Source: CAYJMQ01 sp964371555 (GTDB taxonomy: Bacteria; Bdellovibrionota; JACOXK01; 2-02-FULL-40-11). Taken from it: a stretch of DNA of 57,229 nucleotides. The position numbers were made by a program, and so were the translations under genes. The DNA lies in assembly GCA_964371555.1 (NCBI GenBank), contig CAYJMQ010000007.1, forward strand, positions 1 to 57,229, read 5' to 3'. Within the stretch, counting starts at the first letter, position 1; each line of letters starts with the position of its first letter. Shown in pieces: positions 33,809 to 42,797 of the stretch. The notes under the pieces are model-generated. The model was not told where the DNA came from, ran no database searches, and saw only the letters and a list, made by a program, of their open reading frames with translations.

Positions 33809-35209
33809 ATGACAAATGAAACACTAATCAAAATTCTCGTCGTTGATGACGAAGAGAGCCTTCGCGAATTCCTTGAGATTATGCTCAAACGGGAGGGATA
33901 TGACGTCGCAACGGCTGCCGATGGAGAGCAGGCAATCAAGCTTTTGGAAAAGAAAAGTTTTGATTTGATCATAACCGACCTTCAGATGCCAAAAGTCCAT
34001 GGCATGGAGGTGCTGTCAAAGGCCAAAGAAATTGATCCCGACTCGGTGGTCATTGTCATTACGGCATTCGGTTCCACCGAATCGGCTGTGGAGGCAATGA
34101 AACTCGGGGCTTACGATTACATCACAAAGCCTTTCAAGATCGATGAGATCAAATTGATTATCCGAAAGGCTTTGGAAAAAAGAACCCTTTTTATCGAAAA
34201 TATTTATTTAAAAAAAGAACTGGGGAGCAAATATCACTTTGGAAACCTCATCGGAAGCGCCCCTTCGATGATCAAAATCTATGATCTCATCCAGCGTGTA
34301 AGTCAGACAAGGACCAACATATTGATCACGGGAGAAAGCGGAACTGGAAAAGAACTTGTCGCAAAAGCAATCCATTATAACGGCCCGCTTAAAGACAAGC
34401 CTTTCGTAACCGTAAACTGCGGCGCGATTCCGGAGAACCTTATAGAGAGTGAGCTCTTTGGGCATAAAAAGGGCTCTTTTACCGGGGCCATTTCAGATAA
34501 GCTCGGTCTTTTCGAAGTTGCCAATAATGGAACGATCTTTCTGGATGAAATCGGGGAACTCCAGCACCACGTCCAGGTAAAATTGCTGCGTGTCCTTCAG
34601 GAAAAAACCTTTAAAAAGGTGGGAGGCATTGAAGATATTAAAGTCAACATCCGCGTAATGACCGCAACGAATAAAGAGCTTCAGGCGGAAGTTGCCAATG
34701 GGCGTTTCCGTGAGGATCTTTATTACCGCCTGAATGTCATCCACATACAACTGCCGCCGCTCAGAGAGAGAAAGGAAGACATTCAAATCCTTGCCATGCA
34801 TTTTCTGGAAAAATATAATGCGCAGCTTGGAAAAAAGATCAAAAAGATCTCCAAAGAAGCCATGGATGCCCTCATCAATTATGATTATCCCGGAAATGTA
34901 AGAGAGCTTGAAAACATCCTCGAAAGAACCGTTGCCCTCGAAAACGGGGTTGCGATTCTTCCAGAGAGCCTCCCCCCCGTCGTCTTTCATCCGGGCGCGG
35001 CAGCAACCACTGGCAAGAAGCCGCTCCCTTCAGAAATCGCAGTCACAATGGAAGGGATCGATCTTGAGAAGATTGTAGGAGAGATCGAAAGGGATCTCTT
35101 GCAAAAAGCGCTCAAAAAAGCGGGGGGCATCAAGAAAAAGGCTGCAAAGCTTTTGGGGATCAGCTTTCGATCGATGAGATACAGACTCGAAAAATATGGC
35201 ATGGAATAA
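33809..35209 (+). CDS. pilR: PilR/NtrC-family sigma-54-dependent response regulator
   Basis: A 466-residue enhancer-binding protein: receiver domain with phospho-acceptor D57 (TDLQMP), AAA+ domain with Walker A GESGTGKE, the sigma-54 contact loop as GSFTGA rather than the more common GAFTGA, Walker B LDEIGEL, and a C-terminal Fis-type helix-turn-helix (KKAAKLLGISFRSMRYRLEKYG). The ATG at 33809 has GAGGAGG upstream; an ATG six codons earlier precedes that site. It is the response partner of the upstream kinase. The RpoN-type promoter at 18244 is one possible target in the window. Confidence 0.88.
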   Translation: MTNETLIKILVVDDEESLREFLEIMLKREGYDVATAADGEQAIKLLEKKSFDLIITDLQMPKVHGMEVLSKAKEIDPDSVVIVITAFGSTESAVEAMKLGAYDYITKPFKIDEIKLIIRKALEKRTLFIENIYLKKELGSKYHFGNLIGSAPSMIKIYDLIQRVSQTRTNILITGESGTGKELVAKAIHYNGPLKDKPFVTVNCGAIPENLIESELFGHKKGSFTGAISDKLGLFEVANNGTIFLDEIGELQHHVQVKLLRVLQEKTFKKVGGIEDIKVNIRVMTATNKELQAEVANGRFREDLYYRLNVIHIQLPPLRERKEDIQILAMHFLEKYNAQLGKKIKKISKEAMDALINYDYPGNVRELENILERTVALENGVAILPESLPPVVFHPGAAATTGKKPLPSEIAVTMEGIDLEKIVGEIERDLLQKALKKAGGIKKKAAKLLGISFRSMRYRLEKYGME

Positions 35210-35954
35210 TTTTTTTTACATCGTTTTCGGCGCCATTGTTGGAAGCTTTCTCAATGTCTGTATTGTAAGACTTCCAAAGGATGAGTCGGTTCTTTTTCCA
35301 CGCTCTCACTGCCGATCATGTGAGACCCCGCTTCCATTCTATGATCTCATTCCGATTGTCAGTTATATCTGGCTTTGGGGACAATGTCGTCACTGCGGTC
35401 AAAAAATAGCCGCTGAATACCCGATCGTTGAGGCGCTCACCGCTATACTTTCCTGGGTTGTCTTTGATGAATTTGGTTTAACAGCAGGCGGGATTTCTTA
35501 TTTCTTCTTCATCTCTTCTCTGATCGTTGTGACATTTATTGATCTTCACCACCGTATTATCCCGGATACGATCAGCATTGGGGGAATCATCCTTGGATTC
35601 CTTCTCTCTTTTGGGCTGCTCGGGATCAATTATATCGAATCCCTGCTTGGAATTCTCCTCGGCGGCGGACTCCTTCTTCTTCTCGCTTATATCTATTTCA
35701 AAGCGACAAAACGGGAAGGGATGGGCGGGGGGGACATAAAGCTTGCCGCAATGATGGGGGCCTTCTTAGGCTATAAAAATATTTTTGTCGTTTTAATGGT
35801 GAGTTCTATTCTCGGTTCTCTCTGGGGACTTTCCCTTGTTCTTCTTAGAAAACAAAATCTTAAAGAAGCGATTCCTTACGGCCCTTTTTTGGCAGCCGCA
35901 GGAATCATCACACTCTTCTACGGCGAGCATATTCTTTTTTTTCTTGGTTATTAG
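35196..35954 (+). CDS. pilD: Prepilin leader peptidase/N-methyltransferase (PilD)
   Basis: A 252-residue polytopic aspartic peptidase that cuts type IV prepilin leader peptides and methylates the new N-terminus. Zinc-finger cysteines are C39, C42, C64 and C67. The active-site aspartates are D116 in FIDLHHRIIPD and the Asp in GGGDIKLAAMMG. The N-terminal segment GSFLNVCIVRLP is typical. The start overlaps pilR by 14 bp. No pilin or pilus motor gene is in the window, so this is a control and processing island. Confidence 0.93.
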   Translation: MAWNNFFYIVFGAIVGSFLNVCIVRLPKDESVLFPRSHCRSCETPLPFYDLIPIVSYIWLWGQCRHCGQKIAAEYPIVEALTAILSWVVFDEFGLTAGGISYFFFISSLIVVTFIDLHHRIIPDTISIGGIILGFLLSFGLLGINYIESLLGILLGGGLLLLLAYIYFKATKREGMGGGDIKLAAMMGAFLGYKNIFVVLMVSSILGSLWGLSLVLLRKQNLKEAIPYGPFLAAAGIITLFYGEHILFFLGY

Positions 35955-36814
35955 GGTTTTGGTTCTTCGTCTTCTATCAGATCCTCATTCACCCGAATCG
36001 TTGCGTTTTTTCTCAAATTTGAGAAAAACTGACTGTAGATTGCTTCCTGTTTTTTTGCCATCGCCTGGGATTGAAGCCTGCGTTTATCCGCATCCTTAAA
36101 CTTCCGAACGCCAGTCAGTTTGATAATATGATAGCCATATTTGGTTTTCACAAGATCACTGATGTCCCCCACTTTTTTAAGATTAAACGCGGCATCACTG
36201 AATTCTTTGACCATGCTGTCTCTGATAAAATAGTCGAGATCTCCATCATTTTTCGCGGAAGGGCCGTTCGAATAGGTTTTTACGAGTTTTCCAAAATCCT
36301 CTCCCGCTTTGGCGCGCCTTAACGCCTCTTCGGCCCTCTTTTTGATTTCAGCCTCTTTCTCTTTTTCCGGGGATGTCCCGGACGGGACCTGAAGTAAAAT
36401 GTGGCTTGCCCGAATTTCTCCCGATTCGTTGAAATACTTTTCAAGGTCTTCATCTTTTAACTTAATTTTCTCAAACTTTGAATAGACCTCGCGCTCCAAA
36501 AGATGCTGGGAGAGAAGAATGCGAAAATCGTATTGGGCCTTTTCTTCTTTATCGATCCCCCGTCTGGTCGCTTCCCGCGCCGAAAGTTCAAGATTAATCA
36601 GATTTTCAAGAAATGTTTTTTTGGGAATACGATATTTGAAGCGATCGACATACCACTGATAACGCTTGTTAAACTCGGCGAGCGTAATCCCCTCCCCATT
36701 GATCTCGGCAACCACCCCTTTTTGAGAAAGTTTGCCGGCTTTCGCCTCGCCATTGGGCGCTTTTTTACACCCCTGTAGAAGCAGTATGATAACTACCCAT
36801 TGCGCTATTCTCAT
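35951..36814 (-). CDS. Parvulin-type peptidyl-prolyl isomerase lipoprotein
   Basis: A 287-residue periplasmic folding factor. A lipoprotein signal with lipobox LLQGC (Cys about 16) is followed by a SurA/PrsA-like helical N-domain and one PpiC parvulin domain (ASHILLQVPSG, KTYSNGPSAKNDGDLDYF, VKTKYGYHIIKL). The ATG at 36814 overlaps the mfd TGA as ATGA and has GGAGGAGG upstream; the longer frame from 36841 includes that site. It is translationally coupled to mfd. The gene's end overlaps pilD by 4 bp. Confidence 0.9.
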   Translation of the reverse strand: MRIAQWVVIILLLQGCKKAPNGEAKAGKLSQKGVVAEINGEGITLAEFNKRYQWYVDRFKYRIPKKTFLENLINLELSAREATRRGIDKEEKAQYDFRILLSQHLLEREVYSKFEKIKLKDEDLEKYFNESGEIRASHILLQVPSGTSPEKEKEAEIKKRAEEALRRAKAGEDFGKLVKTYSNGPSAKNDGDLDYFIRDSMVKEFSDAAFNLKKVGDISDLVKTKYGYHIIKLTGVRKFKDADKRRLQSQAMAKKQEAIYSQFFSNLRKNATIRVNEDLIEDEEPKP

Positions 36815-39800
36815 TTTTCCTCCTCCCATGGCGACAGCCATTCATTCGCGAATCTTCGAACCATCGGCAAAATTTCTTTCCAGTCCTGAACTTTTGCGGA
36901 AATACGATTCCCTGAACTCATCTGATACTGTTTTGGATTCGTTTTGACAAGTTCAATCACCCGGTTTGGATCGACCGGCGTTTGATCTGAAAAGGTCATA
37001 AATACTCTCTCCCTTCCGTAATCGATCGCTCTGATTCCCAATTTTTTGAGATAAAATTTGATCGCCATCAGTTCAAACAGATGATAAACGTTATCCGGAA
37101 CCGGCCCAAAACGATCACGCATCTCCTCTTCTATCTCCATCAATTCTTCTTCATTTTGAATCGAAGAAAGATGGCGGTAAAACACGAGCTTCTCACTCAT
37201 GTCTGGAATATAATCTTCATCGATATAAGCATCCATCTTCAAATTTATTTCGGGTTCCATGCCTAAATCGACATTCTCTCCTTTCAATTCACGAACCGTC
37301 TGCTCCAGGAGTTCCGTATACATTTCAAAACCGATCGCGGCGATATGTCCCGACTGATCTTTTCCCAAAATATTCCCGCCGCCGCGAATTTCCAAATCGT
37401 GGCTTGCGATTTTAAAGCCAGCCCCAAGTTCCGAGGCGCCCTGAATGGCCTGAAGTCGTTTTTTGGCGTCAGGGGTTATCTGATCTTCACCGGGAATAAG
37501 AAGATAGGCAAACGCCCGCTCATGCGATCGCCCCACCCGTCCCCGAAGCTGATAGAGCGTTGCCAAACCAAAGGTATCGGCGCGATCGATAATGATGGTA
37601 TTTGCCGTCGGAATATCAATTCCGCTCCCCACAATGGTTGTGCAGACCAGAACATTAAATTTTTGGCCTAAAAAATCGTGCATCATTTTTTCAATCGCGC
37701 TCTCTTTCATCTGACCATGCGCAAAATGGATTTTGGCTTCAGGAACAAGCTTTTGGAGATGGCGCGTTATCCCCGCAATCGTTTCAACCCGATTGTGGAG
37801 AAAAAAAACCTGCCCCCCTCTGTGGATTTCGTTTAAGATCGCTTCACGAATTGTGTGATCGTCAAATTTCGAAATATAAGTCCGAATCGCCAGACGATCC
37901 TGCGGGGGGGTATTGATCACACTTAAATCACGAACTCCCATGAGCGACATGTGAAGGGTGCGGGGAATCGGGGTTGCCGTTAGCGTCAAAACATCGAGTT
38001 CGGTTTTCATCTTTTTGATTCTTTCTTTATGCACCACTCCAAAACGCTGTTCTTCATCGATAATGAGAAGGCCAAGGTCGCGAAATCCGATGTCCCGGGA
38101 AAGGAGACGATGGGTGCCAATCACAATATCAGCCCTCCCATCTTTAATCTTTTCAACCACCTTTTTTTGCTCCGCCGCTTTGACAAAACGAGAGAGCATC
38201 GCAACCTGAATGCCAAAGGGATCGAGCCTTTTCTGAAAGAGACGATAGTGCTGATCAACGAGAAGCGTTGTCGGCGCCAGCAGCGCCACCTGTTTTTTAT
38301 CGAAAACCACTTTCACCGCCGCGCGAATCGCAACCTCCGTCTTTCCATAGCCAACATCGCCGCAGACGAGACGATCCATCGGTTTGGGCTCGCACAAATC
38401 GTGGATCACCTCTTCAATAGTCCTCGTCTGATCTTCGGTTTCCTCATACGGAAATGTTGCCTCAAATTCATGAAAATAGGGATCCGGGGGTGAAAATGAA
38501 TGACCGCTCGCCTGCTGTCTTGCCGCATACAAATTCAGGAGCTCATAAGCTATCTCCTGAATCGCTTTTTTGACCCTCGATTTTGTTTTTTGCCATGCCT
38601 TTGCGCCCAGTTTATCGAGGGTAACCGCCCCCTCTTTACTCCCCAGATATGGCTGAATGACATTCAACCTGTGAACAGGAACATAAAGACGATCCTTGTC
38701 CGCGTATTCCATTAATAAATAATCGTTCTCGTGATCTGCGGTTTTGAGTCTCTTCAACCCCTGATAAAGCCCAATGCCATGATCGGCATGAACCATCGGA
38801 TCCCCTATTTTCAACTCCGCTAAATTTGAGATGAACGGCGCTTTTTTCGAAAGACCGACCGTCTGGCTTGGGGCAGACCTTTTCTTTCGCTCGCCAAAAA
38901 TTTCATCTTCCGTAATAAAGATTATTTTTTCATCCGGATCCCGAAAGCCTGAACTCAATTCGCCTGAAACAAAAATCAGATGAAAATGTTGAAATGCGGC
39001 GTTCTTTCGGATTTCATGAATCGTCTGAAGCGCGAATGATTTTTCCAGAAAAACGCAGCGAATGCCGTAAGGCTCCATCAATTCCCGAAAACGCTCATGC
39101 TGTATTTTTGTGTGCGCGGTCAAAATGACGACATATCCTTCATCGCGCCAATCTTTGAGATGCTCGGCAAGCGGGTTTAGAATTTCAAGCGATTTGTTTT
39201 TTATCTTTCTAAAGTCCAGATGAATATCCTGATTATCTTGCGTCTGAACAAAAATATTCTTTTCTTTTTCGGAAAGCATCCCGATGGGTGAAATATTGAT
39301 ATATTTTTGAGGATTCAGATAAGTCTCTATCTCTTTTTTTGTGGAATAAAAATCGGAGACCGGCGCTGAGATTCTTTTATCTTTAACCGCCTCCTGAAAA
39401 TCGCGTTCGCATTCTTCCTCAAAGGCAGCCATTGTATCCCCAATCTTTGTCTTATCCGAATAAACCAGATCAAAACATTCCGGGAAATAATCCAAAAAAT
39501 GCGACAATTTCGGGTAGAAAAAAGCAAGATAGTAATCGATGCCTGAAAAATAGACGCGATGTTTCACATATTCCAGAATCTGATCGCGATCCTCTTTTTT
39601 TACCCCCTGCTCATCCGCATGCCGTTTGATCGCCCGCAGCGCCTGTTCAACATGGGATTCTTCATAAATAATTTCCCGGCAAGGAATCACCGCGATCTCT
39701 GTGATATCTTTTTGCAAAGATCTCTGCGTGGCGGGATCGAACGTCCGGATCGTTTCAATCTCATCTCCCACAAATTCAAGGCGATATGGACCATGGTTTG

Positions 39801-40332
39801 GTGAAGAGAGCGGTGTAAAAAGATCAACAATCCCCCCTTTCACACTGAACGTCCCTTTATCCTCAACCGTCTGAACGAACTGATATCCGTTTTCAGAAAG
39901 CTCTTTGATCAACCTGTCACGATCGATCTCACTCCCCTGTTTCAAAAAAAGGGTCCGGTCGATCAGAACATCTGACGGAATAACGCGCTGCATAAGCGCA
40001 TCGACTGTAGAAATGATCAAAAGATTCCTTTCCTGAAGAGACTGATAAAGAACTTTCAGTCGGGACATGATGACCTCTGGATGGGGGGAAAAGGTATCGA
40101 AAGGGTGAGACTCCCATCCCGCATAATAAAGAATGCGGTCTTTTAAATCCGGCAAAAAAAATGAAAGGTCAGAAACAAGATTTTCAGCCTCCGCAGACGA
40201 CTCCGCAATGAAAAGGAGCGTGCCTCGCTTAAACGACCAATATGACGATAAAAAAAAGGCAAGACTCCCCCCTTTGAGACCGGTAACATTCACCCCCCCC
40301 GCGACCGCTGAAAGCGCAGAGAAATCAAACAT
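36811..40332 (-). CDS. mfd: Transcription-repair coupling factor Mfd
   Basis: A 1173-residue DNA translocase that removes RNA polymerase stalled at lesions and recruits UvrA. N-terminal UvrB-like module (about 1-350), RNA-polymerase-interacting CarD-like domain (about 490-560, LKIGDPMVHADHGIGLYQGL), superfamily 2 helicase motor with Walker A CGDVGYGKTE and motif II DEEQRFG, the TRG region with QLRGRVGRSHERAFAYLL, and the C-terminal regulatory domain. The length and domain order are those of a complete Mfd. It leads the coupled mfd-parvulin transcript. Confidence 0.96.
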   Translation of the reverse strand: MFDFSALSAVAGGVNVTGLKGGSLAFFLSSYWSFKRGTLLFIAESSAEAENLVSDLSFFLPDLKDRILYYAGWESHPFDTFSPHPEVIMSRLKVLYQSLQERNLLIISTVDALMQRVIPSDVLIDRTLFLKQGSEIDRDRLIKELSENGYQFVQTVEDKGTFSVKGGIVDLFTPLSSPNHGPYRLEFVGDEIETIRTFDPATQRSLQKDITEIAVIPCREIIYEESHVEQALRAIKRHADEQGVKKEDRDQILEYVKHRVYFSGIDYYLAFFYPKLSHFLDYFPECFDLVYSDKTKIGDTMAAFEEECERDFQEAVKDKRISAPVSDFYSTKKEIETYLNPQKYINISPIGMLSEKEKNIFVQTQDNQDIHLDFRKIKNKSLEILNPLAEHLKDWRDEGYVVILTAHTKIQHERFRELMEPYGIRCVFLEKSFALQTIHEIRKNAAFQHFHLIFVSGELSSGFRDPDEKIIFITEDEIFGERKKRSAPSQTVGLSKKAPFISNLAELKIGDPMVHADHGIGLYQGLKRLKTADHENDYLLMEYADKDRLYVPVHRLNVIQPYLGSKEGAVTLDKLGAKAWQKTKSRVKKAIQEIAYELLNLYAARQQASGHSFSPPDPYFHEFEATFPYEETEDQTRTIEEVIHDLCEPKPMDRLVCGDVGYGKTEVAIRAAVKVVFDKKQVALLAPTTLLVDQHYRLFQKRLDPFGIQVAMLSRFVKAAEQKKVVEKIKDGRADIVIGTHRLLSRDIGFRDLGLLIIDEEQRFGVVHKERIKKMKTELDVLTLTATPIPRTLHMSLMGVRDLSVINTPPQDRLAIRTYISKFDDHTIREAILNEIHRGGQVFFLHNRVETIAGITRHLQKLVPEAKIHFAHGQMKESAIEKMMHDFLGQKFNVLVCTTIVGSGIDIPTANTIIIDRADTFGLATLYQLRGRVGRSHERAFAYLLIPGEDQITPDAKKRLQAIQGASELGAGFKIASHDLEIRGGGNILGKDQSGHIAAIGFEMYTELLEQTVRELKGENVDLGMEPEINLKMDAYIDEDYIPDMSEKLVFYRHLSSIQNEEELMEIEEEMRDRFGPVPDNVYHLFELMAIKFYLKKLGIRAIDYGRERVFMTFSDQTPVDPNRVIELVKTNPKQYQMSSGNRISAKVQDWKEILPMVRRFANEWLSPWEEEK

Positions 40333-40441
40333 GCTGAAGATGAAATTAGCATAGGAGACCCCGTTTGACGAGTTATTGATTCCTGTACAAATAAAATCAT
40401 ATTCGAATGGCCCCTTGAACCGGCTCGTAATTTATTTTATC

Positions 40442-40471
40442 TTGACGGACAATCATCGCCCGCAATATATC
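40442..40471 (+). promoter_or_regulatory. Promoter of the DsbA-like gene
   Basis: TTGACG (40442-40447), 18 nt, TATATC (40466-40471), ending exactly 7 nt before the ATG at 40479. No Shine-Dalgarno, so a leaderless transcript is likely. The rest of the 146-bp gap to mfd (divergent) shows nothing further certain. Confidence 0.5.
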
Positions 40472-40478
40472 TAAAGTT

Positions 40479-41507
40479 ATGTCAAAACAAATTCTCTTTT
40501 TAATACTTCTTTCGTTTTTTACATTGCCTCTTTTTGCGCAAACACCGGCGGGGGAAGTCTGTGAAGAAACAGATCCAAAAAAAATCGTCGCAGAAGTCTA
40601 CGGACGAAAGCTCTCGGAAGAAGAGCTTAATCGATCTCTCAGTATTGATCTTTTCCAGATGCAGAAAAATATTTATAACCTGAAAAAACGTAAGATAGAT
40701 GAATGGGTTGAAAAGATTCTCCTTGAAAAAGAAGCCTCCAAAAAGAAGTTAACGCTTGAACAGCTGATTGAAAAAGAAATCCGGAATAAAACAAGACCGG
40801 TAAGCCAGAAAGATATTGATAAATTTTATGAACAGAATAAAGAGCGTCTTCCGGGGACAAAAGAGCAGCTCGCAGATAGAATTAAGAGCTTCCTTGAGAA
40901 TGAGGGGAGACAAACCACCCATCGCAACTATGTTGATCGCCTAAAAAAGACGGCGCGGGTCATCTATTCCATCTCCAAACCAGCACATCCCCGCATTGAA
41001 CTTTCATTAACACCGGGACCCAGCCGCGGTAAAGAAAATGCAAAGGTCAAAATTGTCGAGTTCTCTGATTTTGAATGCCAAGGGTGCGCGGGCCTTGTTA
41101 CCAAACTCGATCGTGTCTTAAAAAAATACGGAAGCAAGGTGAGCCTTGCCTTTAAAGCATACCCGCTCAGCTTTCACAAAAAAGCGGTTTTAGCCCATCA
41201 GGCATCGCTCTGCGCGGATGACCAGGGGAAATTCTGGCCTTATCATGACATTCTCTTTAAAAGCCAACAGGCTTTGGAAAGAAAAGATCTGGAAGGATAC
41301 GCTGAAAGACTTAAACTCGATATGACAAAGTTCGGGCAATGTCTCGACAGCGGCGAAAAGTTCGCAAAGGTTCAAAAAGACATTTCAGAAGGCGATCAGG
41401 CCGGCGTCAATGCCACTCCCACCTTCTTCATCAACGGCAAGATCGTTGTCGGCGATATTCCCCAGGAACAGATTGAAGAGTTGATTAACGAAGAATTGAA
41501 GAAATAA
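40479..41507 (+). CDS. DsbA-like periplasmic thioredoxin-fold protein with SurA-like N-domain
   Basis: A 342-residue secreted protein: signal peptide (about 1-20), helical region resembling the SurA/PrsA N-domain (about 35-160) and a Thioredoxin_4/DsbA-type domain (about 175-342). The redox motif is C200-Q-G-C203 in FSDFECQGC and the cis-proline loop is NATPTFFING. It would form, isomerise or donate disulfide bonds in the periplasm. Fusion of a chaperone-like N-domain to the thioredoxin domain suggests it handles unfolded exported proteins. No DsbB is adjacent. A second Cys pair (C28, C223 region) lies outside the motif. Confidence 0.85.
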   Translation: MSKQILFLILLSFFTLPLFAQTPAGEVCEETDPKKIVAEVYGRKLSEEELNRSLSIDLFQMQKNIYNLKKRKIDEWVEKILLEKEASKKKLTLEQLIEKEIRNKTRPVSQKDIDKFYEQNKERLPGTKEQLADRIKSFLENEGRQTTHRNYVDRLKKTARVIYSISKPAHPRIELSLTPGPSRGKENAKVKIVEFSDFECQGCAGLVTKLDRVLKKYGSKVSLAFKAYPLSFHKKAVLAHQASLCADDQGKFWPYHDILFKSQQALERKDLEGYAERLKLDMTKFGQCLDSGEKFAKVQKDISEGDQAGVNATPTFFINGKIVVGDIPQEQIEELINEELKK

Positions 41508-41517
41508 TTTTCATTTT

Positions 41518-42651
41518 TTAGCCACCATTTTCAACCAATCGATAAATAGCCCCGTTGTGATCAACGACATAGATTTCGCCATTACGGTCAACACCAAACG
41601 ATGAAATCATATAGTCGGTGTCTTTAAGCAGTTTATTTTCAGAAACTTTCTCTCCATCCAGTTTCAACATCCAAATTTTTCCTGATAGATAATCCCCATA
41701 AATATAATATCCGGAAAGACCCGGTATTTTTTTACCCCGATAGACATAGCCCCCTGTAATGGATTCACCTTCCGAATGACTATACTCTAAAATCGGACGT
41801 TGAAACGGTTCTGACGCAGAACTGCCTTTGGGGGCTTTAAACAGATGGGTCCCCTCCATAATATTCCAGCCATAGTTTTTTCCCTTCTGAATCAAATCAA
41901 TTTCTTCCCATTTGTCCTGCCCCACATCAGCCGCGTATAGGAGCCCCGTCGCACGATCAAAACAAAATCGCCATGGATTTCTCAAGCCATAAGCCCAAAT
42001 TTCCGGACGAGCTGTTTTCACATTCCGAAAGGGATTGGCGGCTGGAATGGCGTATGGATTCCCCTTATCGATATCAATTCTTAAAATTTTTCCCAAAAGT
42101 GATTTTAAATTCTGCGCATTCCCCTGTGGATCTCCCGCCGATCCCCCATCCCCCGTCGCGATGTAGAGGAAGCCATCGGGACCAAATTCAAGATGTCCGC
42201 CATTATGATTATCGAAGGGCTGATCAAACTCAAGGATGACCCTTTCAGTCGATGCCACTCCCCGATCTGTTTCATTCGAAACCCGAAACTCTGATATCCT
42301 TGTTTTTAAATTGTCGCGACGATAGGTATAATTGACATAAAACTTTTTTGTCCTTCCATATTTGGGGTGAAAAGCAAGCCCCAAAAGCCCCTTTTCACCC
42401 CCTGTTTCAATCGCCTTTGAAATATCCAAAAAGGGTTCCGCCAATCCCTTTCGGAGAACATTCCTATCCTTTAAAATTTTAATTCTCCCCCCCTGCTCCA
42501 CAATAAGCTGCTCCTTCGTCCCCGGGACTTGTGCAAAGAAAACCGGTTTATCCAGACCATCTGCTATTTTTTCAAGCACAATATCAGCTGAAAATATTGG
42601 GAGCGAAAAGATTGCAGGCCACAGAAAAAAAGAAAAAACTTTCACCTTCAT
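41518..42651 (-). CDS. PQQ-dependent glucose/sorbosone dehydrogenase-family protein
   Basis: A 377-residue secreted six-bladed beta-propeller of the soluble aldose sugar dehydrogenase (YliI/GSDH) family. Signal peptide about 1-21; propeller motifs include KGLLGLAFHPKYG, GGHLEFGPDGFLYIATGDGG, YGLRNPWRFCFDRATGLLYAADVGQDKWEE and SITGGYVYRG. These supply His/Arg and calcium or PQQ contacts. Such proteins oxidise sugars with PQQ, or serve structural roles. PQQ synthesis genes are not in the window. The ATG at 42651 starts the signal peptide; an ATG nine codons earlier is less suited. The end is 10 bp from the convergent DsbA-like gene. Confidence 0.88.
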   Translation of the reverse strand: MKVKVFSFFLWPAIFSLPIFSADIVLEKIADGLDKPVFFAQVPGTKEQLIVEQGGRIKILKDRNVLRKGLAEPFLDISKAIETGGEKGLLGLAFHPKYGRTKKFYVNYTYRRDNLKTRISEFRVSNETDRGVASTERVILEFDQPFDNHNGGHLEFGPDGFLYIATGDGGSAGDPQGNAQNLKSLLGKILRIDIDKGNPYAIPAANPFRNVKTARPEIWAYGLRNPWRFCFDRATGLLYAADVGQDKWEEIDLIQKGKNYGWNIMEGTHLFKAPKGSSASEPFQRPILEYSHSEGESITGGYVYRGKKIPGLSGYYIYGDYLSGKIWMLKLDGEKVSENKLLKDTDYMISSFGVDRNGEIYVVDHNGAIYRLVENGG

Positions 42652-42703
42652 TATTTTACAGTCTATATACCAGAACATTCAACTGATTGTTTCTTTCTCT
42701 TAA

Positions 42704-42732
42704 TTGACAACCCGGGGTAGTTCCGATAAATC
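42704..42732 (+). promoter_or_regulatory. Candidate promoter of the first nuo operon
   Basis: A perfect TTGACA (42704-42709), 17 nt, TAAATC (42727-42732). The leader to the nuoA ATG at 42798 would be about 60 nt and includes the repeat fragment. A weaker TTGACG lies at 42741. Confidence 0.4.
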
Positions 42733-42767
42733 TCGCTAAATTGACGTGAAAGGTTAAGGACATTTAG

Positions 42768-42797
42768 GGATCCTTCGGCTTCGCCTCAGGATGACAT
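42768..42797 (+). repeat. Short palindromic repeat fragment abutting the nuoA start codon
   Basis: The 30 bp end directly at the nuoA ATG. They are of the same family as the halves of the MITE-like element at 16587 (reverse complement GTCAT-CCTGAG-GAAGGATC). ATCCT and GGC pair with GCC and AGGAT to form a hairpin (42770-42792). Its 3' arm AGGA (42788-42791) is the only plausible ribosome site for nuoA. Confidence 0.65.

Noticed and set aside
38029..38493. 154-codon plus-strand frame inside mfd
   Set aside because: It is the complementary-strand shadow of the Mfd motor domain.
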